64,000 bases of DNA, from positions 22,671,079-22,735,078 of the forward strand of contig CM049307.1 in the NCBI GenBank assembly GCA_026874595.1. The letters run 5' to 3'. The notes below the pieces were generated by a model, which was not told the origin of the DNA, did no database searches, and worked only from the letters and a program-made list of their open reading frames with translations. The translations under genes were made by a program, and so were the position numbers. Below, one piece after another: positions 34,861 through 44,590 of the stretch (the stretch's first letter is position 1; every line of letters begins with the position of its first letter). The DNA comes from Sipunculus nudus. Taxonomy: Eukaryota > Annelida > Sipuncula > Golfingiida > Sipunculidae.

Positions 34861-37800
34861 GATATTCAAGGGGTGACTTCATCCCAACTAAAGGAACTAC
34901 ATTTCACAAAGAAATGCAGGATCAGCAAGGAGGGCATGTAACTCGCTGCGACGTCCGATCAAGGCCATGGACAAAGGGAAAGCTGCTTAACGGGACAGAT
35001 GAAGCAGAGACGCCCTCTTGAGCGGCTCATACGGTGGATAACTCAGGTGGCTCAAAACTACCTCCAAATGCAAGGACAGGGCCGAGATCGAGCGTAGACC
35101 CACCTGAATCTCGACGGACTTTAAAAAGTCAGAAAACAGAGACTGTTGAAGGGGCAAATGAGTACTGAGTGGCCGCAAAATGGACAGGAGAGCCGCCTTA
35201 AAACCTCACAGGGAGGATGGAGATAACCATTTTACACGAAACAGAAACAAACTAGGGACCCATGGGTCTCGATGCTCAGCTGCATTTGTCTATAAGGATA
35301 TATGTTTATGAGGTTTTCCAAAATATTGGTCCTGTGATCAGTTTGAAGCCAACCTGTCTACCCAAACTGGAGTTATCACCCATAAACTAATTTATGAATG
35401 GATGGGCCCTGTGACCTAAACCTTTGACCTTATGACCCCTGAATCAAAATTAAAACTTCCCCTATTGGCAGGTGCACCACATGTTGATGATGGAAGGAAT
35501 AAGATGAAAAGTTTGGCTTAAAATGCATCCACAATATTTCTAAAGTAGTGGGTCCTGTGACCTTGACCTTTGATCTTATGACCCCAGAATCAACAGTTCT
35601 TACTTAAGTGGTGGGCCACATATAAGTCAAGTTTGAAACCGATATTTCAAACTAAACTGGTGTTATCATCTGAAAACTAATATGCAGGCCCCCATAACTT
35701 TGACCATGCAACCACAAAATCCATCAGTTACTTCCACTATTGGCAGGTGAGCAACATCTGGAAGATATGTTACGGAAAGAAAGTTTGGCTAAAAATACAT
35801 CAACAATCTTTTTAAAGAAGTGGGTCATGTGACCTTGACCTTTGGCCTTATGCCCCCAAAATCAAAAGGGTTCTTACATTATTGGTGTGTCATATATAAG
35901 TCAAAATTGAAACCAATATGTCAATCAAAACAGGAGTCATCATCCCGAAACAAATATGTGGACAGATGGGCCCCTGTGATGATGACCTTTGACCTTGTGA
36001 CCCCCAAATCAATCAGTTTCTTCCAGTATTGGCTGCTTAGTTATGTGCAAGATGGAAGGTTCTGGCTCGGAGGATATATAGCTTGGAGGATATATGTCGC
36101 AGTGACCTAATTTCAGGTTTCCAAGGAGATTTTTATTGACCTCCCTGGATATTCACTTTAAAGTTTCTAGGTCCAGCAGTTACGATTTGTGCCCTGCTAA
36201 AGGACGGCCGGACAGATGATGGACAAAGTGCCATTCCTATACCTCAGTTGACTTACAGTCAGCTGAGCTAAAAAACTCCATGAGTTCCTGAGCCGGGGCA
36301 AACAAAGTCTATATATGGGCCCTTCGCCCACTCTACGTAGAGCAGCCAGCAAGCGTCATAAGCTCGGTTTGAAGACCCTCTACGCAGAGCGGTGATGACG
36401 AGAGCTACCTCACGCGAAAAGCCCACACTACAAAGGTGGTCAACAACAACAGACATGTGCTCAGACAGGTGACTTGCTGGGAACGCCTAAACCTGCCCTG
36501 GCGCAATATGTCTGGCAAAGGTGGGAGACGCTAGGGCCAGTCAATCAGAAGAACCGGCAGAACCAGACGCCAGAGGGTGTGACTGTGGATCCGAAGAATC
36601 AATATCATGCAAGTTCCCCTGGAAAAACGCAGGCGTTCCAGCACCCGCAGTGTGAGCTTCGCCAGGGGGAAACGCATACAGGAACCTGTTGTTCCATGGT
36701 ATCTGTAAGGCATCACGCCCGATCACTCTCTTGGACGGGCCGATTGATACAAAACATGGGAGATGGAAATTCAGGTCTGAGGCAAATAGATCTATCTCTC
36801 ATGGACCCCAGATCACGAACAGTTGGAGTGTCAGCTCCAGGTGTAACTGCCAGTCCCCAGGGAGGGGCGCCAAATTTCGGGAGAGGGCGTCGGCCAGGAT
36901 GTTCCTGGCACCCGCAATATAGTTCGCCGAAATGGGAGACCTGATTGACTGACAAAACCGGAGGAGGCAAATAGACTCCGCTGGGAGGGAATGAGATCGA
37001 GTCCCCCCCCCCCGGTGGTTGATGTAAGCCACCGCAGTTACACTGTCGCAGTAAAAGAGAACTGGACAGGCTCAAAGGAAGGGAGCCAACTCTTTCAGAG
37101 CCAGGAAGATTTCTCTCATTTCCAGCAAACCGATGTGCAAGCGCGCATTGGTGTCCGACAAGAGACCAGACAGGCAGCGCTCCCCCAAGTGGGCGCCCCA
37201 TCCAACAAGAGATGTCCATATAAATGATCAACAGAGCAACTTGGACAAATGAGCTGCCCTGAGAAATTTTTGTTGAGAACGCCAATGACATAGCACCAGT
37301 CGTAGATCCCTGCAAGGGATGTGGGCTGAGCGAGGATGTGCAGACCGGTGCAGGTGAAACCGGCAAAACAACTGCTGAACCGGACGTAACTCCATCCATC
37401 TGAATGGAATGAAGTTGGCCGCGAAGTTGAGGTTGCCCATGACCACAGCTGCATCCAGAGTTGAAACCTGGGAGTGACTTAACAGGCCGCTTATAGCTCC
37501 CATTATTTTCACCGCCGTCGGCGGTGGGAGACGGCAACGCCACCCAACCCCGTGACAGGTCGATCTGCATCCCTATGAATCGGATCACCCGGGAAGGTTC
37601 CAGGTGCGATTTCTCCCGGTTTATGATAAATCCTAGGGATTGTACATTCTCTACGACTACCTCCCCGTGACGGTGGAGGACCTGTAAGTTGCTGTGGTGG
37701 AACAGCCAATTTTCCATGGTTCTAAAACTGATACATGGGATGTACACGGAACAGCCGCCTGACTTATGGTCAGGCGCTGTTCCGCCACCAACTCCCAACA

Positions 37801-37982
37801 GGAATGATAGGAGTTCTCGTCTGGGGGGGGGGGGGGGGGGGAAGCCTCTAGGTTTGAGGAAGGGGAAATCTTTTGAGAAAAAGGACCCAAAGAAAGGGAG
37901 AGAGCCTACTGAGAGTCAGGCTTCTAAAATTAGTATCCCCAGGTCAAGTTGCTCCTTCCATTCCGCAACTGGAAAACAATTG
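34861..37982 (-). pseudogene. Decayed DIRS-like (tyrosine recombinase) retrotransposon
   Basis: Minus strand, broken by frameshifts and by an inserted family A element (35251-36271). In order: the end of a reverse transcriptase (SLGFIINREKSHLEPSR then IRFIGMQIDLSRG at about 37500-37720), RNase H with a tail AYINHRGGGTRS and ARNILADALSRNL (36830-37030), a linker PWNNRFLYAFPPGEAH (about 36650-36700), the N-terminal part of a tyrosine recombinase (SVGFSREVALVITALRR, 36268-36456), and after the insertion its core (LYEPLKRAS-like, then RRSELHAL with the first catalytic Arg, about 34900-35200). The palm of the reverse transcriptase and the recombinase C-terminus are missing. RT-RNase H-YR order and the LEPSR-type motifs are DIRS hallmarks. 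It is non-functional. Confidence 0.82.
35251..36271 (+). mobile_element. Family A element, copy 3, inside DIRS-like element
   Basis: The 5' end is ACTAGGGACCCATGGGTC with TCGATGCTCAGCTG. The 3' end is CCTCAGTTGACTTACAGTCA then GCTGAGCTAA. The interior is about 0.7 kb of GTGACCTTGACC core, then the TTTCTAGGTCCAGCAGTTACG module. At 1.02 kb it is the shortest complete copy. It splits the recombinase frame of the DIRS-like element, whose two halves lie directly on either side. Confidence 0.78.
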
Positions 37983-40778
37983 CAAGGGACCCATGGGTCA
38001 CATCGCTCAGCAGAATTTTGGAAAATATGAGTAACTGCAAAATATTTTTATTTCTTTTGGTTTTTCATGTATATTATCATTAGAAAAGCCATGAGAAAAT
38101 GGCCCTGCTAAAATGAAACTCTGTAAATTATAGAATAATGGACATGAGCTAAACCATTAAGTGATGCACCAAGGGAACAAATAGGCCTACAGTGAGTGTT
38201 ATAAAAAAGTAACATTTCATAAACAAATAATGTGTGAAGGTATTTAAGTTTTCAAAAGTTAATATATGGCCATGTGAGTTAAAAATTAATCCCATAAAGT
38301 TTGACTAATATTCCTAATATTAATACTAAGTTACCAGTTAACAGTGTTATTCACACCTAGGCCCCGCCAACTATGATATTAATGAAATGCTACAAAGTAT
38401 TTATATCTTCTTAAATCTTGTCAGTTAGCACTTACATTAGATCCTAATATTTTATCACATTTGAATATTTTAAATTCCTGAATTTTTTTTCTTAAAAAAA
38501 ATCAAAATTGTCTAAGTCTCATCAAAAAGAATTTATTTAACATTAAAACTATAAGATTCATCTTGTTTATTAGTCCTGTGCATTGAAGGGATGGATGGGG
38601 GGAGGGGTCTCCGTTGTAACTGCTCATGGCTGAAAAAAATGTTAATTTTAAGATTTATCTAGTTCATAGTACAGGTCTGTCAACAGAATGGGGTGGGGGG
38701 GGGGGGGGGGGGAGAGAGAAAAAGGCTCCCTGTGGTGTGGTACTAACTGCAGACAGCCTGATCAAGTTCAACTCAGTGGAGAGAGGGCTTGCTCTAGTGA
38801 TGGGATTGCATAGCATTATACCAACAGCCTTGGGAGCATAGAGAGCTGCACTGAATGACCTAAAATTTAAAAGATTTTGATCTAATTTTGGGTATACAAT
38901 TTAATTTTGATTAATTAAAGTTATATTACTGGAAAAAAGTCCTTAGCTTTAACATGTTTTGTGTTAAGCAATCAAATGCCTTTCCTGATTTTTTACAAAA
39001 TGCATTATGTTTGAGCCCTTAACTTTTTTAAATTATAAAAAAAGACATTATTTCTGGCATGTACATGGGAACTATATAGAGGAATATTTATGGTAAATAT
39101 GAGGAAAAACAGATGAGTGGTTTTGATATTAGGCAGTCCTGAAGTGTGAAAATAGGGTTTTTAATAAAAAATTGAGGTTTTTCCTTAATTTCACTACGGG
39201 AAAAAGTCACAAAGACCCAGTTTTCAGCTTGGTAGGAGATCTTGGGTACATCTAACATTATGCCAACAGCCTGGGGAGCATAAGAGCTGCACTGAATGAC
39301 CTACAGTGACCAAAGTGGACTGCTTGACAATGTAAGGGAATACAACAAGAACCTCCAAAAAAAATTCAATAACTAGCCTAATTTTGCAGCTTTTATTTTC
39401 AAATTTCAGATTTTAACAGATTAAATCCTTATGTGTACATGCTGTGAAAAATAAATCCACAGTACTTACAGGTAAAAAACATGCTGTGGCCAAAGTTGGG
39501 CAAAATTTAAGGTACCAATTTTTTATTTTTGCTAATATTTTAAAAACTTTTAAAAGATTTTGATCTAATTTTGGGTATACAATTTAATTTTGATTAATTA
39601 AAGTTATATTACTGGAAAAAAGTCCTTAGCTTTAACATGTTTTGTGTTAAGCAATCAAATGCCTTTCCTGATTTTTTACAAAATGCATTATGTTTGAGCC
39701 CTTAACTTTTTTAAATTATAAAAAAAGACATTATTTCTGGCATGTACATAGGAACTATATAGAGGAATATTTATGGTAAATATGAGGAAAAACAGATGAC
39801 TGGTTTTGATATTAGGCAGTCCTGAAGTGTGAAAATAGGGTTTTTAATAAAAAATTGAGGTTTTTCCTTAATTTCACTACGGGAAAAGTCACAAAGACCC
39901 AGTTTTCAGCTTGGTAGGAGATCTTGGGTACATCTAACATTATGCCAACAGCCTGGGGAGCATAGAGAGCTGCACTGAATGACCTACAGTGACCAAAGTG
40001 GACTGCTTGACAATGTAAGGGAATACAACAAGAACCTCCAAAAAAAATTCAATAACTAGCCTAATTTTGCAGCTTTTATTTTCAAATTTCAGATTTTAAC
40101 AGATTAAATCCTTATGTGTACATGCTGTGAAAAATAAATCCACAGTACTTACAGGTAAAAAACATGCTGTGGCCAAAGTTGGGCAAAATTTAAGGTACCA
40201 ATTTTTTATTTTTGCTAATATTTTAAAAACTTTTAAAAGATTTTGATCTAATTTTGGGTATACAATTTAATTTTGATTAATTAAAGTTATATTACTCGAA
40301 AAAAGTCCTTAGCTTTAACATGTTTTGTGTTAAGTGATCAAATATCTTTCCTGATTTTTTACAAAATGCATTATGTTTAAGCCCATAACTTTTTTAAATT
40401 ATATAATACAGACCTTATTTCTGGCATGTACACAGGAACTATATATAGCAATATTTATGGCAAATATGAGGAAAACAGATGAGTGGTTTTGATATTAGGC
40501 AGGTCCTGAAGTGTAAAAATAGGTTTTTTTTTTTTATAAAAAATTGAGGTTTTTCCTTAATTTCTCAAAGGAACGAAGTTGCAAAGACCCAGTTTTCAGC
40601 TTGGTAGGAGATCTTGGGGACATCTAACATTATACCGAATTTTCGATTCACAGGTCTTACGGTTTCAAAATGTGCCACATCTACGAACAGACAGACGGAA
40701 CGACGGACGGACAGAAGGACGGACGACAGACAATGGACCACGACTATAGCTCAGATGGCTTATAGTCAGCTGAGCTAA
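37983..40778 (+). mobile_element. Family A element, copy 4
   Basis: The 5' end is CAAGGGACCCATGGGTCACA then TCGCTCAGCAG, slightly degraded. The 3' end has the (ACGG)n tract at 40687-40730, TAGCTCAGATGGCTTATAGT and CAGCTGAGCTAA at 40778. A G-run lies at 38693-38711. It holds the same modules as copies 1 and 2, here amplified into a tandem array. It abuts the DIRS-like fragment on its left. A degraded second family A 3' end lies at about 40915-40942. Confidence 0.65.
38870..40640. repeat. ~682-bp tandem repeat inside family A copy 4
   Basis: About 2.6 near-identical units. ATGCCAACAGCCTGGGGAGC recurs at about 39260 and 39942, with ATTTTGATCTAATTTTGGGT in each unit. Confidence 0.9.
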
Positions 40779-42047
40779 AAATCACAACTCAGCAGTCTGG
40801 TACATCCTGATCCCCCATCTATCCTAGCCCCCATAGAGGTATCACCTTGGGTGGTAGAGAGTAGAGCTCGACCCCCTCTAGAAGACCTGGTCTCCTGGGA
40901 AGCCCTCCAGGCTATGAGGACTATAAGTCATCTGAGCTAAAAAAGGTTTTATTCTCCCAAACACCACAACCATCACTGAACAAACTTTCTGTCAAACAGA
41001 TTCACAAAATTTTAGGTATTACTAAAATATGATAAAGCTATCATCTGACAAAAACCAATAGAAGATGACAAATTTCTTCTTTTTTTTTTCTCTTTATCTT
41101 ATATTATGTATTATAGTGGAGCTTAATGAACCATGAAGGATGAAGTACACAGAATTATAAACTTTTAGCTAACAATGAGTAATGCATTCCTACTTTCTAA
41201 AACTTTACACCAGAGCCTTGGGGTGTTGCAATGATGTCTTGTAAAATCAGCAATATTTGTAGCCATGTCTCTAGCATTTGGAATTTGTAAGGCTATTTTG
41301 AAAAATCCAGCTTTGTCATTAAGTATTGTAGCCCAGTTATAACAGCACCCTGGTAAATCATGTGCAAATTGTCATAGTTCATGTTCTTTTGTGATGTGAA
41401 ATGGTCATGAATGCTCACAACCTCAATACATCTTCAACACAAGAACTACTCATTACAGAGCCACAAACCTGTGTCAGACAACCTAGATATGTTGTGGCTG
41501 ACACATACTTTTGATTCATGTCTTGGTCAAAGTCCTTGAGGTTAAAGTCAAAGTCTTAGTCTGAGTTCTTCAGGTCTGAATCAAAATCTGCCGTCATCAA
41601 GTCACCCCCTTCTGAAACTTAAGTCTCAGTTAAATAATTATTATATAAATAAAAAAGATATATTCTTGGTGGTAAGTCAACCTGATATATCAACAATATG
41701 CATTAAGAAATCAACCACAGAAGAAAAGTATGAAATGTAAATATGCTGCAAAATTAGAGGACTTGGGTGTGGTACAACAAAGTGTAATTCCAAACTTAGC
41801 TCTGCTTACACACATCCCTTGCCAACAAATTCCCTTAACAAATAGATTCTCGCCTGGACGCTGTTCTTTGAGTACTTCTGTGGCACATCCCCCTTCCTAT
41901 TGAACCAAAAAGGACAGGTTTATTTTCCCCATTTTCTCGAAAACACTCCAGGGGGCTGTCATTTTGCATACCCACTAAAACACAGATATCAAAGGTCACA
42001 TATAGAAATTATGGGTATTCAGCTGGCGATAATAAAATGATAATTAC
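40779..42047. other. MARF1 intron
   Basis: Apart from a degraded family A 3' end at 40915-40942 this is unique AT-rich intron. Nothing else recognised. Confidence 0.55.
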
Positions 42048-42214
42048 CCTGGTGGGGGATTTACATCTTATTTCTGACAGCAGTGTTTCGTAGGCGTGAC
42101 TCTCATGGGCACAAGCCAGGAGGGCCGGACTACTGTGGTTACGGTACAGCAGGATAATTGTGAAGTTCTGACGATGGCGAAGGTCTGATAACTCTGGTGC
42201 AAAATTAACGTCTC
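42048..42214 (-). CDS. MARF1: MARF1 exon, NYN nuclease part 3
   Basis: 167 nt, phase 1 to 0; acceptor atttcag|GAGACG, donor ACCAGG|gtaatt. It encodes DVNFAPELSDLRHRQNFTII and ETLLSEIRCKSPTR. DVNFA.ELSDLRH is the most conserved MARF1 NYN motif and supplies an acidic residue of the metal-binding site. In the mRNA it joins directly to DKVNDTS of RRM1. Confidence 0.96.
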
Positions 42215-42722
42215 CTGAAATGGGAAAATAAGCAATCTAGCACATATACCTCAGATTTTACAAATAAAGGCACAAGTACGAAAATTCAAAAACTTAAAGT
42301 ATAAAATAATCAATCAACTGAATATTGCTCATATATATTTTATATAAAAGAAGTCAAAATATCAAAACATTACACAACATAACCACCAGACCATGGGGGC
42401 CGGTACCACAGATAATTTACTGACCCTCGCTTTTAAAGAATTTTACTGAATTCTGCTTTTCATATCTTTATAAGTACTTAAAAAAATTATATTTATGAAA
42501 GACTTCGCTTTGCAGTTTTTTTTTTTATATAATGAATCATAAACATTTGTTAATACATTGTTTTATTAAAACATGTAATCCTTTCAATACAGACAGATAC
42601 GAGGTCCATTTAATCATAGTGAACTTTTGCAAAATGTGTCAACTTAAAGCTTTTTAAATCTGTACTTTAATGCTGGTATGTCAGTGGTCATATACATTTG
42701 GTGAACACCTGTAATTTCTGTA
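42215..42722. other. MARF1 intron, left flank of LTR element
   Basis: AT-rich unique intron up to the retrotransposon. Nothing else. Confidence 0.55.
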
Positions 42723-43870
42723 TGTCACCAGAAATCGGTGACAATATGTACGGTGTTTTGTATCATAGTTTAACGAAGTCTGTTCTCTATTGATATTGAC
42801 GTGAAGCGTCATCCTAAAGCGTTGACAGGTCTTGATTGTATATATATATATTGTGTATTCTTGTATGGAATCCCATCGGCTATCAGCTGATTTATCCGTG
42901 TCACGCATCGTGTGTAATTATTACATTTGGTATGTGGGTCGCCATGGTGACGCTAACAGTCAAACTAGGTCACATATAACCTTATATGGGACACTTGAGC
43001 CATAAGCCAATCAGAGAACCGGATCGCCGTATTGTGACGACGATTGTGACGTCAGAGTTCAGGGAGAGACGCTGGAAGCTGCCTTCAGTTGGGTCTTGAA
43101 GCTTGAGGTTGCAGCACGCACGAACGGGAGTAGGAACATTGAAACGCCAGGAACGGCACAGAAGCAAGCTTCTACATGAGGCAAGGACCCAGCTCATGAG
43201 AACTCAGCCGTGCTGCCGACAGAGCTTCGTATTGGCGATAAATAGAGAGAGCGCGCTCGTCACCTGCCGGCCTAGTTCAGCTTGACCTAAATACATAACC
43301 GCCGTAAGCCGTGAAACCATTACTACACGAGCAAGGTCAAGGACTCTAAGCTCTTCGTAAACAAAGAGCGCTATTGCATGCATGTGAACGTAAACCTACC
43401 CGGGTCGCTGACAAGCAAGATCAGCTGAAGATCGCTAAACTCAGAAAGACTAGAGCTATATGGTGCTAACCATACGCTAGATTCTACACAAAACAGTAAC
43501 CAGAGATCTCTGAAGGAACTGGACTTTATGGTTTTTTTATACAAACCATGGACTCAGTAATTATCCAGTAATTTTAATGTGAAGAACTGTCGTATTGACA
43601 CATCAACGCACACACTCACATTTGTGTCTCTGTAAGTATTGTCTTGAATTATATTTGTGAATTTAACCTGATGTCTCATAGTTTCTATTGATCTGGGTGT
43701 ATGATTGTCTGGTATTTTAATACACGTCCTTAAAAGAACCTGGAAATGTCACCTGTAATGACCGGGATCTAATTTCTTGATGAGTGAAATCAAGTGGCGA
43801 GCGTAAACCCATCGTATGGTTTTATAGGATATATCCGTTGTAAAGTTTTCACGTTAAGTTAGGGGTGACA
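42723..43870 (+). repeat. 5' LTR
   Basis: Starts TGTCACCAGAAATCGGTGAC and ends GTTAGGGGTGACA; TGTCACC/GGTGACA are the inverted ends. Compared with the 3' LTR it has about 22 extra bases near 43605-43635 (CACACACTCACATTTGTG region). A TATATATATA tract lies near 42839. TTGTA follows the end in both LTRs, so the true boundary could be 43875. Confidence 0.93.
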
Positions 43871-43875
43871 TTGTA

Positions 43876-43891
43876 TGGCGAGCGTGCCAGG
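43876..43891 (+). promoter_or_regulatory. Primer-binding site (probable)
   Basis: TGGCGAGCGTGCCAGG begins with TGG, the complement of a tRNA CCA end, five bases after the LTR end GGTGACA. Which tRNA primes is not determined. Confidence 0.6.
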
Positions 43892-44590
43892 ATATAATTA
43901 GCCTTAAAAAAACTGGCTAATTACAGTAAGTTTCAGAAGTTTTGAACTGAGAAAACAGTACTGAAACCAGACATTCATATACTCAAACCAGAGTTGATCT
44001 GAATTAATAATTGGAAATGACACCAAACTGATGTTATAGTGTATACTTGCTCAATGAAATTACCCCACTATTAGGAGTTAATATTTATTCAGTGAGAATA
44101 TTACCTGAAGCACAACATTGTTTCAGGATTAGCATATACCTTGAAGATTTGGCTAGAACACATGCATGTTTTGTGAGTAATGCTAGTTCAGTGATACCTG
44201 AACATCATTACTGGTTTGATATAAACCCAGATTAGAGTGAAAATTTTTGATGTTGTTAGATACGCCCTGGTATAATTTTTCCTACACTGGTTTGTGATTG
44301 GTCACGTGGTAGGGTCTCTTTACAGGTAAGTTTACCCCTCCCGATTGGCATGGTAATCATAGGTGCATGGTGTTTATTGATATCTTGATATCCATCCGTC
44401 CATCCGTCTGACCCTTCGTCCGACCTTCCGTCCGTCCGTCCGTATAAGTAGATTTTGATGCGTAGAGCTACCGTAGTGTAATTGTACGGATACTGCCGGT
44501 TCGTTAGGTTGGCTTTAACAGTACGTATTTACGGATTTTTAAGAGCGGATATTACTAGATACTGGAATCTTACTAGGTTAGAGCGTTACC

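Noticed and set aside
36713-37798. A 361-codon minus-strand open frame as a gene
   Set aside because: Only parts match DIRS-type RT. RNase H motifs continue in other frames, so it is a frameshifted pseudogene.
5765-40778. Coding capacity (Rep/helicase or transposase) in families A-C
   Set aside because: No conserved motifs in any open frame. All copies look non-autonomous.
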